Assembly (NCBI GenBank): GCA_903839195.1
Contig: CAIMBK010000111.1
Location: forward strand, 1 to 60,318
Length of the DNA stretch: 60,318 bases
Direction: 5' to 3'
Source of the DNA: an uncultured Bacteroidota bacterium
GTDB lineage: Bacteria > Bacteroidota > Bacteroidia > Flavobacteriales > Flavobacteriaceae
The position numbers were made by a program, and so were the translations under genes. Positions 36,122-45,629 of this stretch are shown piece after piece (position 1 is the first letter of the stretch; every line of letters begins with the position of its first letter). The notes beneath the pieces are model-generated. The model saw nothing but the letters and a program-made list of their open reading frames with translations, searched no databases and was not told where the DNA came from.

Positions 36122-37768
36122 CTAAAACATTTGTGATTCAGGAGCTCGTAGAATATTTTTTACCAATAATTTTAATCTAAATTCTACAACGGTATTACTA
36201 TTTGTTGCTATAAAATCATCCCAAGCGGTAGTCCAATAATTATTTGCTAATCCTTGTAATAAATACGAATTCATAAAATAATTTATTCGATCTTGATCAG
36301 GCTCTTGAGCAAATAAGGCATTGCATAATTCCGAGGTTAAAATAAAAGGGTCATTGGCAACAGAGACAATATTTGAATTTCTAATTACATCTGAAATATT
36401 AATTTTAGTAATTATTGATGCGTTTCCACTAATTCTGTTATAGCCGTCTAATAAGGATTCTCCAAGGCGATACCTTGCAATTAAGGTTGAGGCAGAAATC
36501 CAATTTTTATCAAAATCGGGAGCCTGATAATAGGCGGGATGACCGGCCACATTTTCTGGGTCAAACAAAATCATATTGGAACCAGTTAGAAAACTTCTGT
36601 ACGCAAAAAGGGTCCAAAAAACATAATAATATTCGTATGGATTTGTATTTGGGTTTGAAATCGTAGCTTGTAAATAGGTGCAAACTTCAGAAATTTGTTG
36701 CAAAGGAGATTTTATTATTCCGCCAATAGTTTCATTAGTTTGGTCTGAATCATCCAAATCATAAAAATGCTGACTTTCTAATAATTTTCTAATAATTGGC
36801 GCGATCTCATACCCATTAGAATAAAAATCTTGAGCTAAAGGCGTGATAATATCTGTTTCAACTTCAGGAGATATGGTTCCTTTTACAAAATAGATATACA
36901 GTTTTCTACAAATGTTTTTTGCCGTTGCTTGTTGGTTGAAAACCATGGTAACAAAATCATTTAATTCTGTATCCATGCCAACATCAGTTGTAGCCGCTGC
37001 AATTACAGTATTATTGAATGCTGGACTAAACGTTTTTGGACTTGTATGATGAGTAGAAAATTGGTTGTAACCTTTTGGTATCATTGTATCTGGATCTATT
37101 ATATTTCTGGCAGAAACCCTTCTAAATCCTGTTAATACACGAGCTGCTTGAACAATATCAGCTTCGGTATAATTTGTATAATCGCCAACACCAATTTGAG
37201 GCCCTTTTCCAATTGTAAATAATTCTAAAAATTCCCGAGCATAATTTTCGTTAGGAGAAGATTTGGAATTTGTAGTATTATTCAAATAAGTCAACATTGA
37301 ATTATTAAGCGTCATTTTTATTGCCAAAGTTTTATAATTTCCATAAGCATAAAAAAGCAACAACCGAATATAATCGTAAAATTCTGTTGGAGTTCCGCTA
37401 CCACTTGTTTCTACGGTAAAACAAGTCGATAAAAAATGAGATAATTTGTATTTTAAATTAGGGGAATTTATAGCGTTATACCACCACCATCCGCCAACAA
37501 TTCCTCCTTTTCTTGACTGATTTGCAAAAGAAGTAGCCAATGCTGTTGATTCTGTCCAAAATCCGTCAGGGGCGGTTGTTGGAAGTGGGTCATAAGGATA
37601 TTCCACCGTTAATGGACTTGTCATTAATAACAAATCCAAGGCTTGATTCGGTGTTAAAAGCGCATATTGATCAACTAGGGTTTTAGTATAAACAAAATTC
37701 GCTCTTCTCAATAAGTGCTTTGCATTTTTAATTCCTAAAACGTTTGTATTTTGATTTAATGATGCCAT
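36122..37768 (-). CDS. DUF1800 domain protein without signal peptide
   Basis: This 548-residue protein belongs to DUF1800. Visible blocks are NAKHLLRRANFVYT near 15, GGWWWYNAI near 92, NENYAREFLELFTIGKG near 176-192 and AARVLTGFRR near 212. No signal peptide, lipobox or sorting domain is present at either end, in contrast with its DUF1501 partner encoded immediately downstream. Tryptophan- and aromatic-rich segments are notable. Its function is unknown. Co-transcription with the exported partner suggests that the two act together. The 188-base gap before hpt is very AT-rich; a TATGTTTG box (37862-37855) could serve this gene, but no -33 fits. Confidence 0.87.
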   Translation of the reverse strand: MASLNQNTNVLGIKNAKHLLRRANFVYTKTLVDQYALLTPNQALDLLLMTSPLTVEYPYDPLPTTAPDGFWTESTALATSFANQSRKGGIVGGWWWYNAINSPNLKYKLSHFLSTCFTVETSGSGTPTEFYDYIRLLLFYAYGNYKTLAIKMTLNNSMLTYLNNTTNSKSSPNENYAREFLELFTIGKGPQIGVGDYTNYTEADIVQAARVLTGFRRVSARNIIDPDTMIPKGYNQFSTHHTSPKTFSPAFNNTVIAAATTDVGMDTELNDFVTMVFNQQATAKNICRKLYIYFVKGTISPEVETDIITPLAQDFYSNGYEIAPIIRKLLESQHFYDLDDSDQTNETIGGIIKSPLQQISEVCTYLQATISNPNTNPYEYYYVFWTLFAYRSFLTGSNMILFDPENVAGHPAYYQAPDFDKNWISASTLIARYRLGESLLDGYNRISGNASIITKINISDVIRNSNIVSVANDPFILTSELCNALFAQEPDQDRINYFMNSYLLQGLANNYWTTAWDDFIATNSNTVVEFRLKLLVKNILRAPESQMF

Positions 37769-37898
37769 AATTATTTATAATATAACTATAAATGAATCTC
37801 TAAAAATACTAATTAATTTAATTTAATTTCAAAAAATGATTTAATTGATTAAAACAAACATAATGAAATTTTAAATAAACGCTTAAATAAGAATGCGG

Positions 37899-37933
37899 TT
37901 TGTTAAATGTCAAATGTGAATTCAGTATATTTG
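37899..37933 (+). promoter_or_regulatory. Promoter of the hpt operon
   Basis: TTTG (37899-37902), a 23-base spacer and TATATTTG (37926-37933) fit the Bacteroidota consensus. The ATG of hpt follows 23 bases later. Confidence 0.65.
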
Positions 37934-37956
37934 TAGATTATTTTACAACCTAAAAA

Positions 37957-38484
37957 ATGATACAACTTCACGATAAACAATTTGTGCCTTTCATTTCTGA
38001 ACAAGAAATTGATTTTGCAATTGCAACTATGGCCGCGCAAGTGGAAGCCGATTTTGCCGATGAAACACCCGTTTTTGTTGGCGTTTTGAATGGCGCATTT
38101 ATGGTAGTTTCTGATTTTATGAAACATTATAAAAAACCTTGCGAAGTTAGTTTTATAAAACTCGCTTCCTATGAAGGAACGTCTTCAACGAATGAAGTAA
38201 AACAATTAATTGGCTTGAACCAAGATCTAACCGGAAGAACTGTAATTGTGATTGAAGATATTGTAGATACAGGAAATACGGTTGCCGAATTGAAAGCATT
38301 ATTTAAAAAACAAAATGTAAAACACTTCAAAATCGCCACCCTTTTTCTAAAACCAGATGCTTATACAAAAGACATCAAAATTGATTATGTGGGAATTCGA
38401 ATTCCAAACAAATTTATCGTTGGTTTTGGATTGGATTATGATGGATTAGGCCGAAATCTTAGAGAAGTTTATCAATTAAAATAA
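37957..38484 (+). CDS. hpt: Hypoxanthine phosphoribosyltransferase
   Basis: This 175-residue enzyme salvages hypoxanthine or guanine to IMP or GMP using PRPP. The PRPP-binding motif VIVIEDIVDTGNTVAEL is at about 92-108, and IKLASYEGTSS provides the flexible loop. Length is normal. It leads a probable operon with adk, a CNNM-type protein gene and obg, spaced 29, 24 and 79 bases. Confidence 0.95.
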   Translation: MIQLHDKQFVPFISEQEIDFAIATMAAQVEADFADETPVFVGVLNGAFMVVSDFMKHYKKPCEVSFIKLASYEGTSSTNEVKQLIGLNQDLTGRTVIVIEDIVDTGNTVAELKALFKKQNVKHFKIATLFLKPDAYTKDIKIDYVGIRIPNKFIVGFGLDYDGLGRNLREVYQLK

Positions 38485-38513
38485 CACTAACTACTAAATT
38501 ACTATTTACAAAA

Positions 38514-39086
38514 ATGATTAATATTGTCTTATTTGGAAAGCCAGGTGCTGGAAAAGGAACTCAAGCAGAATTTTTAAAAGAAAAATACAATTTAACACAC
38601 ATTTCAACCGGCGATATATTTCGATATAATTTGAAAAACGAAACAGAATTAGGAAAATTGGCCAGAACTTTCATGGATAATGGCGATTTGGTTCCCGATG
38701 ATTTAACCATAAAAATGCTGGAAGACGAAGTAAACAAACATCCAAACACCAAAGGATTTTTGTTTGATGGTTTTCCAAGAACAAATGACCAAGCGATTGC
38801 CTTAGACGCTTTTTTGGAAACAAAAAAATGGAATGTAACTGCCACAATTGCTTTGGAAGCCAATGATGAAATATTGATTCAAAGATTACTCGAAAGAGGT
38901 AAAACTAGCGGAAGAGTTGATGATCAAGACGAAGAAAAAATCAGAAATCGGTATCAAGAATACAACGAAAAAACAGCGCCATTAATTCAGTATTATAACA
39001 ATCAAAATAAATTTTATCCAGTAAACGGAATCGGTTCAATTTCTGATATTACGGCAAGATTAAGCGCCGTAATTGAGGGTTTATAA
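38514..39086 (+). CDS. adk: Adenylate kinase
   Basis: This 190-residue kinase interconverts AMP, ADP and ATP. The P-loop GKPGAGKGT is at residues 8-16, STGDIFR and FDGFPRT follow, and the LID (GRVDDQDEEKI) is short and lacks the zinc cysteines found in long-LID enzymes. Length fits the short-LID form typical of Bacteroidota. Confidence 0.97.
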   Translation: MINIVLFGKPGAGKGTQAEFLKEKYNLTHISTGDIFRYNLKNETELGKLARTFMDNGDLVPDDLTIKMLEDEVNKHPNTKGFLFDGFPRTNDQAIALDAFLETKKWNVTATIALEANDEILIQRLLERGKTSGRVDDQDEEKIRNRYQEYNEKTAPLIQYYNNQNKFYPVNGIGSISDITARLSAVIEGL

Positions 39087-39110
39087 TCGGGGTTACATTT
39101 TTAATATACT

Positions 39111-40385
39111 ATGGAAATACTAATAATTCTTTTATTAATAATTTTGAACGGGGTTTTCTCGATGTCAGAAATCGCACTGATTTCGGCCAGAAAAAACAGA
39201 TTGGAAAATTCAGCGAAAAAAGGAAATAAAAGCGCACAAACCGCGCTAGATTTGGCCAATTCTCCCAATAAATTCTTGTCAACCGTTCAAATCGGAATTA
39301 CGCTAATCGGAATTTTAACGGGTATTTTTAGTAGTAATAAAATCACTTCCGACGTTCAAACTTTCATTGAAGGATTTGAAAGTTTAAAGCCTTTTGCTAA
39401 TTCAATTGCTGTTGGAATTGTGGTCGTTGTTTTGACTTTTTTCTCCCTAGTTTTAGGCGAATTATTACCTAAAAGAATCGGATTAAATCATCCAGAAGCC
39501 ATCGCAAAAGCAGTCGCATTTCCGATGAAAATGGTTTCGGTAATTACCGCGCCATTTATTTGGTTATTAACCATTTCGACCGAATTTTTATTAAAAATTT
39601 TAATGATCAAACCTTCCGCTGACGGAAAAGTTACCGAAGAAGAAATTAAAGCAATTATCAAAGAAGGAACCGAAGGTGGTGAAGTTCAAGAAATTGAACA
39701 AGATATTGTGGAACGCGTTTTTCATATTGGCGACCGAAAAGTGAATTCGTTAATGACCCACAGAAAATCGGTGGTTTTCTTGCCGTTAGACTCAGATAAA
39801 GTCCAAGTAAAAGAATTCATGTCGAAAGAATTGCATTCTGTTTATCCGGTTTATGGCGATAATTATGATCATATTGTAGGCGTTGTGAATTTGAAAAGTA
39901 TTTTTTCAAATATTGATAATGACGACTTTAATTTGAAGGAAATCATGACGGAAGCTCCTTTTATAATGGAGCAAACTACGGCTTATAAAGCATTAGAAAA
40001 CTTCAAAAATAGCGGTATTCATTATGCGTTTGTATCTGATGAATATGGCGATTTTCAGGGAATTATTACATTAAATGATATTTTAGAAGCGCTTGTTGGC
40101 GATGCGTCCGAATTTTATAAAGATGATTTTCAATTGATTGAACGCGAAGATGGAACTTGGCTTGTTGATGGCCATTATTCCTTGCACGATTTCTTGACTT
40201 TTTTCGAATTAGATGAATTGATTAACGATTATGAAGTAACTACCGTAAGTGGATTAATTATGACCGAACTTTCCCATATTCCAAAAGAAGGCGAAAAATT
40301 AAAATGGCAGCGATTTGAGTTGGAAGTTCTTGATATGGACGGCGTGAAGATTGATAAAGTGATGGTGAAAGCCTTAAAACAATAG
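39111..40385 (+). CDS. CNNM/CorC-type hemolysin-family membrane protein
   Basis: This 424-residue protein has an N-terminal CNNM (DUF21) membrane domain with about three to four hydrophobic segments (MEILIILLLIILNGVFSMSE at the start; LGELLPKRIGL near 118). A pair of CBS domains (HIGDRKVNSLMTHR and VSDEYGDFQGIITLNDILEAL) and a C-terminal CorC_HlyC domain follow. Family members are linked to magnesium and cobalt efflux or homeostasis; the old hemolysin name is not informative. It lies within the hpt-adk-obg group. Confidence 0.9.
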   Translation: MEILIILLLIILNGVFSMSEIALISARKNRLENSAKKGNKSAQTALDLANSPNKFLSTVQIGITLIGILTGIFSSNKITSDVQTFIEGFESLKPFANSIAVGIVVVVLTFFSLVLGELLPKRIGLNHPEAIAKAVAFPMKMVSVITAPFIWLLTISTEFLLKILMIKPSADGKVTEEEIKAIIKEGTEGGEVQEIEQDIVERVFHIGDRKVNSLMTHRKSVVFLPLDSDKVQVKEFMSKELHSVYPVYGDNYDHIVGVVNLKSIFSNIDNDDFNLKEIMTEAPFIMEQTTAYKALENFKNSGIHYAFVSDEYGDFQGIITLNDILEALVGDASEFYKDDFQLIEREDGTWLVDGHYSLHDFLTFFELDELINDYEVTTVSGLIMTELSHIPKEGEKLKWQRFELEVLDMDGVKIDKVMVKALKQ

Positions 40386-40458
40386 TGCTCAGTTTGTAGT
40401 TTTAGTGTTCAGTAAATAACTGAAAACTAAAAAAACAGAATACTGAATACTGAATACT
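40384..40458 (+). repeat. Intergenic inverted repeat with tandem AATACTG units
   Basis: The left part, with TCAGT words up to 40413, mirrors the right part, with ACTGA words from 40419, around a 5-6 base centre. AATACTG is repeated almost three times in tandem at 40439-40458. The element fills the 79-base gap and ends six bases before the obg ATG. Confidence 0.6.
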
Positions 40459-40464
40459 AAAAAA

Positions 40465-41472
40465 ATGACAGAAGGAAATTTTGTAGATTACGTAAAAATA
40501 TATGTTTCGTCTGGAAAAGGTGGAAAAGGATCTACGCATTTGCATAGAGAAAAATTCATTGAAAAAGGCGGCCCAGATGGCGGTGATGGCGGTCGTGGCG
40601 GACATGTATATTTAGTTGGTAACAAAGGATTATGGACATTGTTTCATTTGAAATTTGCCAAACACGTTAAAGCCGGACATGGTGGCGATGGAGGAGGCGA
40701 CAGAAGTACCGGAGCCGATGGCGATGATAAATATATTGAAGTGCCATTAGGAACGGTCGTTCGTGATAAGGAATCCAACGAAATACTTTTTGAAATTACT
40801 GAACACGAAGAAAAAAGAATTGTGGCTCGCGGTGGAAAAGGAGGTCTGGGAAACTGGCATTTTAGAAGTTCTACCAATCAAACGCCTAGATATTCACAAC
40901 CTGGATTGCCATCAGAAGAAATTGATGTAATCTTGGAACTAAAAGTCCTTGCGGATGTGGGTCTTGTTGGTTTTCCGAATGCAGGAAAATCCACTTTATT
41001 ATCCGTTTTAACTTCTGCTAAACCAAAAATTGCAGATTATCCATTTACGACCTTAAAACCAAATCTTGGAATTGTTGCGTATCGGGATTTTCAATCGTTT
41101 GTAATTGCCGATATTCCTGGAATTATTGAAGGTGCCGCAGAAGGAAAAGGTTTGGGCCATTATTTCCTTCGTCATATAGAAAGAAATTCTACTTTGTTGT
41201 TTTTAGTTCCTGTTGATACGCCTGATATTAAAGGCGAATATGATATATTAGTGAATGAATTGACCAAATACAACCCAGAAATGTTGGACAAAGAACGCAT
41301 CGTAGTGATTTCAAAATGCGACATGTTGGACGACGAACTTAAAGCAGAATTGAAAACCCAATTGGATATAGATTTTGCAGGAACGCCTTATATGTTCATT
41401 TCATCCGTTGCGCAACAAGGACTTTCTGAATTGAAAGACAAATTGTGGCAAATGTTAAACGTTGAAGTGTAA
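40465..41472 (+). CDS. obg: GTPase Obg/CgtA
   Basis: This 335-residue GTPase acts in 50S ribosome assembly and stress control. The glycine-rich Obg fold occupies the first ~157 residues ([18 protein letters not shown]), followed by the G domain with GFPNAGKST (G1), DIPGIIEGA (G3) and SKCD (G4). It lacks the C-terminal OCT domain found in Gram-positive members. An inverted-repeat element separates it from the CNNM-type gene, so a break in the operon is possible. Confidence 0.97.
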   Translation: MTEGNFVDYVKIYVSSGKGGKGSTHLHREKFIEKGGPDGGDGGRGGHVYLVGNKGLWTLFHLKFAKHVKAGHGGDGGGDRSTGADGDDKYIEVPLGTVVRDKESNEILFEITEHEEKRIVARGGKGGLGNWHFRSSTNQTPRYSQPGLPSEEIDVILELKVLADVGLVGFPNAGKSTLLSVLTSAKPKIADYPFTTLKPNLGIVAYRDFQSFVIADIPGIIEGAAEGKGLGHYFLRHIERNSTLLFLVPVDTPDIKGEYDILVNELTKYNPEMLDKERIVVISKCDMLDDELKAELKTQLDIDFAGTPYMFISSVAQQGLSELKDKLWQMLNVEV

Positions 41473-41503
41473 TAGAATTAAACCAATTCAGCGCTAGCAA
41501 CTT

Positions 41504-42496
41504 TTATTTTGAATGAAAACTATCAAATAAATAGTCTAATGTTAGTGGGATATTATTGGCTTCAATGATCGGATAATTTGATTTGTTGTTTATCCAGGTT
41601 TCAATTTCTACATGAAAATTTTCATCAACATCTGTAAGAACGGAAACCCCTAATTTTTTTAGCGCCGCGGCATTACATTCCTGTTCATAGTGATTTTTTA
41701 TTGGAATACTCAGTACTTTTTTTCTTAAAAATAAAGCTTCTGAAGGAGTTTCAAATCCACCACCCGTAATGATTCCGTTACAGTTAATTAAGCTAGAATT
41801 AAAATCTTTTTGATTGATTGGATAATACGTAATATTTCCCACTTTATGTTTTTTGGTAATATCGTTTAAAAACCAATGAAATTCCAAATATTGTAGTTTT
41901 TGAAAGGCTGCTTGTAGGCACTCTTTATTAAATGAAGGAAGATAAACCGTAATGTGATTCTTGTTTTTTGGAGAAGCATTTAATATTTCATCTTTTATTA
42001 TTGGTGAATGAATAAACGAGTCATATTTTTCAAAATGCAAGCCAATATTCATAGTTGAAGTGGCATAATTTTTCAGGATAAATTCTCCAATAGCATCTTT
42101 TTTTTCAGGCCTCGGAGTCAATTCTGAAACAAAACTAGCCTGGTGCCCAAATTGAACCGAACGAACTTTCTGAATTTTACATGCCAGGGAAGTAATCGAT
42201 TCAAAATCATTTATAACAATATCATATTTTTTTAACGGTAGACTTTTAGCTGTTTTTAGCATTTGAATCGGCTTGATGTTTTTTGCGATTTTCCAATAAT
42301 CCAAACCACCACATTTGCTATAATGAAGACTGCAACCGTTGCTTTTGAAGGCTACAGGAAGATCGTTATTTAAATCAGCGTTATTGCCACTCATAAAATA
42401 ATCAATTTCCCCAAATTTTTGCAAATAAGGATGAAGTTGAATAGCACGACTAATATGACCATTTCCTGTTGCTTGAATAGCATAAAATATTTTCAT
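41504..42496 (-). CDS. GT-B-fold glycosyltransferase family protein
   Basis: This 330-residue protein begins MKIFYAIQATGNGHISRA, the N-terminal block of the MJ1255/VC2487-type glycosyltransferases. It ends with a donor-binding-like region GIITGGGFETPSEALFLRKKVLSIP and NHYEQECNA. I use the ATG at 42496; a longer in-frame ATG at 42544 would overlap the upstream phosphatase gene. Acceptor and donor are unknown. The neighbouring LpxH-like gene suggests a cell-envelope lipid or glycolipid role. Confidence 0.78.
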   Translation of the reverse strand: MKIFYAIQATGNGHISRAIQLHPYLQKFGEIDYFMSGNNADLNNDLPVAFKSNGCSLHYSKCGGLDYWKIAKNIKPIQMLKTAKSLPLKKYDIVINDFESITSLACKIQKVRSVQFGHQASFVSELTPRPEKKDAIGEFILKNYATSTMNIGLHFEKYDSFIHSPIIKDEILNASPKNKNHITVYLPSFNKECLQAAFQKLQYLEFHWFLNDITKKHKVGNITYYPINQKDFNSSLINCNGIITGGGFETPSEALFLRKKVLSIPIKNHYEQECNAAALKKLGVSVLTDVDENFHVEIETWINNKSNYPIIEANNIPLTLDYLFDSFHSK

Positions 42497-42515
42497 TTTT
42501 TTGGAATAATTTTGG

Positions 42516-43334
42516 TTAGGACATGATTTTAACCATAATGTCATTGATTAATGCATCATTCGTTTTGTCGGGCTTTTCGTTGTAATGGGATTTTTTATAT
42601 TCATAAATCTCCCATTTCTTTTTTGAATATTCTAAAGCGGTAAGATTTTCAACCCAATCACCACTATTCAAATAAGTAACACTTCCTTTTTCGGTTTCAA
42701 CCAATTTCATTTGCGGCTTGTGAATGTGACCGCAAACCACATAACTGTAATTTTTTTCAATCGCAATGGTTGCTGCGGTGGTTTCAAAATTGGTAATAAA
42801 CGAAACCGCTTTTTTTACGCCGTCCTTAATTTTTTTGGAAAAACTTCTTTTTTCTTTTCCCAACATAACCATTATCCAATTCATAAAACTATTGATCAAA
42901 ATCAGCAAATCATATCCTTTTCCGCCAATTTTAGCTATTATTTTTGCATAACCAGTTGTTGAAGAATCAAAAACATCGCCATGAAAAATCCATGTTTTTT
43001 TACCGTCTAAGTCTAAAATGAGTTTGTCAACTAATTCAAAATTTCCTAGAATCAAATCAGAATATTTCCGAAGTGTTTCATCATGATTTCCAGTGATGTA
43101 AATAACCCGAGTGCCATTCGTCGCCATTTTAATGATATATCGCAAGACATTCATGTGCGATGCGGGAAAATACCTTTTTGAGAAATTCCACATATCGATA
43201 ATATCGCCATTCAAGACTAATGTTTTCGGTTGGATTGATTTTAAATATTGAAGTAATTCATTGGCGTGGCATCCGTAAGTCCCTAAATGAACATCACTAA
43301 TAACCACTAAAGGAAGTTTTCTTTTGTTTTTCAT
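42516..43334 (-). CDS. Metallophosphoesterase, UDP-2,3-diacylglucosamine diphosphatase (LpxH)-like
   Basis: This 272-residue calcineurin-like phosphoesterase has all metal-binding blocks: SDVHLG, GDIIDMW, TGNHDE and GHIHKP. The spacing and the DVHLG...GDIID pattern resemble LpxH-type enzymes that cleave UDP-diacylglucosamine in lipid A synthesis, but related phosphoesterases cannot be ruled out. I start at the ATG at 43334; the longer opening uses a TTG at 43364. The downstream glycosyltransferase gene follows after 19 bases and is probably co-transcribed. Confidence 0.85.
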   Translation of the reverse strand: MKNKRKLPLVVISDVHLGTYGCHANELLQYLKSIQPKTLVLNGDIIDMWNFSKRYFPASHMNVLRYIIKMATNGTRVIYITGNHDETLRKYSDLILGNFELVDKLILDLDGKKTWIFHGDVFDSSTTGYAKIIAKIGGKGYDLLILINSFMNWIMVMLGKEKRSFSKKIKDGVKKAVSFITNFETTAATIAIEKNYSYVVCGHIHKPQMKLVETEKGSVTYLNSGDWVENLTALEYSKKKWEIYEYKKSHYNEKPDKTNDALINDIMVKIMS

Positions 43335-43458
43335 TAAAGAATTTTTACAAAATTGATACACCAATGTTAAATCTACATTGTTTTAGCTTTATTTAATTAT
43401 TATTAAATAAATAATTATCAAACGTTTAAAAACCTTACGAATATTAATCTTTATTTGT

Positions 43459-43466
43459 TATTTTTG
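43459..43466 (+). promoter_or_regulatory. Candidate -7 element of the TPR gene
   Basis: TATTTTTG matches TAnnTTTG, 31 bases before the ATG. No -33 TTG fits. The rest of the 163-base divergent gap is AT-rich, with an inverted repeat at about 43391-43408. Confidence 0.35.
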
Positions 43467-43497
43467 ACACAACTGATTTAAAGTAATCCCGCAACAG

Positions 43498-44187
43498 ATG
43501 AAGAATTTGTATTTATATATTTTCCTGCTTTTTTCGACGTTGGCAATTTCACAAACCGAATTTGACACCGCAGAAAAATTATATCTTCAAGGGAATACAA
43601 ATCAGGCTCAAAAACTCTTTGAAACACTTCTTAAAACACAGCCCAATCATCTAAAAACAATTGAGTATTTGGGCGATATTTTTGGTCAAAATAAATCTTG
43701 GGACAATGCAATTTTTTATTATAAAAAGCTAAAAAAACTCAAACCAATAGAAGCCAATTATTATTACAAATACGGAGGCGCCCTTGGAATGAAAGCCAAA
43801 GAAGCAAATAAATTTAAAGCGCTTGGAATGATTGATGAGGTACGATCTTCTTTTGAAAAAGCCATTCAATTAAATCCAAATCACATTGAAGCTCGAAAAG
43901 CATTAGTAGAATTGTATTTGCAGTTGCCAGGAATTGTTGGCGGAAGCGAAAAAAAAGCAACTAAATATGCGAACGAAATTTTTGCTATTTCACCAATAGA
44001 TGGCTATATCGCAAAAGGAAAAATTGCTGAATATTTTAACCGATATTCAGAAGCCGAATTACAATTTAAAAAAGCAATCGAATTGGGGCAATCTCGAAAA
44101 ATAGCACAAAATCTAGCTAATTTGTATAAAAACAAAATGAATTTGCCCGAAAAAGCAAAATCAGTTTTAGAAATTTATCAAAGGTAA
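43498..44187 (+). CDS. Exported tetratricopeptide-repeat protein
   Basis: This 229-residue protein has a signal peptide ending near residue 18 (AIS-Q) and TPR-like helix pairs across the rest: AEKLYLQGNTNQAQKLFETL, YLGDIFGQNKSWDNAIFYY, SFEKAIQLNPNHIEARKAL and AELQFKKAIELG. It is a probable periplasmic scaffold for protein-protein contacts. The middle region (about 95-150) is conserved in Gram-negative TPR proteins of unknown role. It precedes mpl by 40 bases. Confidence 0.8.
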   Translation: MKNLYLYIFLLFSTLAISQTEFDTAEKLYLQGNTNQAQKLFETLLKTQPNHLKTIEYLGDIFGQNKSWDNAIFYYKKLKKLKPIEANYYYKYGGALGMKAKEANKFKALGMIDEVRSSFEKAIQLNPNHIEARKALVELYLQLPGIVGGSEKKATKYANEIFAISPIDGYIAKGKIAEYFNRYSEAELQFKKAIELGQSRKIAQNLANLYKNKMNLPEKAKSVLEIYQR

Positions 44188-44227
44188 TAGTTAGAAAAGG
44201 AAATTATATAAGTAAAAAACAAGAAAA

Positions 44228-45583
44228 ATGCGAACTCATTTTATCGCCATTGGCGGAAGCGCTATGCACAATTTAGCATTAGCATTGCACAACAAAGGAT
44301 ATCAAGTCACGGGAAGTGATGATGCTGTTTTTGAACCTTCCAAAACCCGATTAGAAAAAAAAGGATTATTGCCCAATGAAATGGGTTGGTTCCCTGAAAA
44401 AATCACAACAGATATTGAAGCCATAATTCTTGGAATGCATGCCAAAGCGGATAATCCCGAATTGTTAAAAGCACAAGAATTGGGCCTGAAAATTTACTCA
44501 TATCCGGAGTTTTTATACGAACAATCTAAGAACAAAACCCGAGTGGTTATTGGCGGTTCCCACGGAAAAACAACCATCACTTCGATGATCTTGCACGTGA
44601 TGCATTATCATAATATTCTAGTGGATTATATGGTTGGCGCCCAATTAGAAGGTTTTGACACGATGGTTCATCTTACAGAAGAAAACGATTTTATTGTCTT
44701 GGAAGGCGATGAATATTTGTCCTCGCCAATGGACAGGCGCCCAAAATTTCATTTATACCAACCCAATATTGCCTTGATTTCTGGAATTGCGTGGGATCAT
44801 ATTAATGTGTTTCCAACGTATGAAAATTATGTCGAACAATTTGAAATCTTTATAAAATTGATTACAAATGGCGGTATTTTGGTTTATAATGAAGATGATT
44901 CTGAAGTTAAACGAGTAGCGGAAGCAGCTACAAATCCGATTCGGAAATTACCATATATCACACCAAAATATAGTGTAGAAAACGGCGTTACACTTTTGGA
45001 AACTCCAGAAGGCCCAATGCCAATTGAAGTTTTTGGCGCTCATAATTTAAATAATTTGGCTGGTGCCAAATGGATTTGTCAAAATATGGGTGTTGATGAG
45101 GCCGATTTTTATGAAGCTATTGCCAGTTTTAAAGGCGCTTCAAAACGTCTTGAAAAAATTGCAGAAAGTAAAAATAAAGTGGCTTATAAAGATTTTGCCC
45201 ATTCGCCAAGTAAAGTTTCGGCAACCACAAAAGCGGTTAAAGAACAATATCCAAATCGGACTTTGATAGCGTGTTTGGAATTGCATACTTACAGTAGTTT
45301 GAATGCAGAATTCTTGAAAGAATATGAAGGTGCGCTCGAATTTGCTGACGTTGCGGTGGTTTTTTATTCTCCAGATGCTGTTAAAATTAAGCAGTTGGAA
45401 GAAGTGACTTATGAGCAAATCGCTCAAGCATTTAATAGAAAAGACTTAATTATTTATACGAATCCTACCGAATTCAAGACGTTTTTGTTCAATCAAAATT
45501 TTGACAATTCGGCTTTGTTGTTAATGAGTTCTGGAAATTACGGTGGATTAAATTTTGATGAGGTTAAAGAATTGATGAAGTAA
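44228..45583 (+). CDS. mpl: UDP-N-acetylmuramate:L-alanyl-gamma-D-glutamyl-meso-diaminopimelate ligase (Mpl-type)
   Basis: This 451-residue Mur-ligase-family enzyme attaches recycled murein tripeptide to UDP-MurNAc. The N-terminal FIAIGGSAMHNLALALH, the ATP loop GGSHGKTTITSM near 109-120, the EGDEYLSSPMDRRPKF block and HSPSKVSAT are typical of Mpl and not MurC. With anmK elsewhere in the window it points to active peptidoglycan recycling. Length is normal. Confidence 0.92.
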   Translation: MRTHFIAIGGSAMHNLALALHNKGYQVTGSDDAVFEPSKTRLEKKGLLPNEMGWFPEKITTDIEAIILGMHAKADNPELLKAQELGLKIYSYPEFLYEQSKNKTRVVIGGSHGKTTITSMILHVMHYHNILVDYMVGAQLEGFDTMVHLTEENDFIVLEGDEYLSSPMDRRPKFHLYQPNIALISGIAWDHINVFPTYENYVEQFEIFIKLITNGGILVYNEDDSEVKRVAEAATNPIRKLPYITPKYSVENGVTLLETPEGPMPIEVFGAHNLNNLAGAKWICQNMGVDEADFYEAIASFKGASKRLEKIAESKNKVAYKDFAHSPSKVSATTKAVKEQYPNRTLIACLELHTYSSLNAEFLKEYEGALEFADVAVVFYSPDAVKIKQLEEVTYEQIAQAFNRKDLIIYTNPTEFKTFLFNQNFDNSALLLMSSGNYGGLNFDEVKELMK

Positions 45584-45629
45584 TTTTAGAATTATTTCTT
45601 CAAAATAAATAGAAACTAAATGCCAAACA

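Noticed and set aside
41473..41503. A terminator between obg and the convergent glycosyltransferase gene
   Set aside because: The 31-base gap has only a short GC dyad (AGCGCT) and no T tract.
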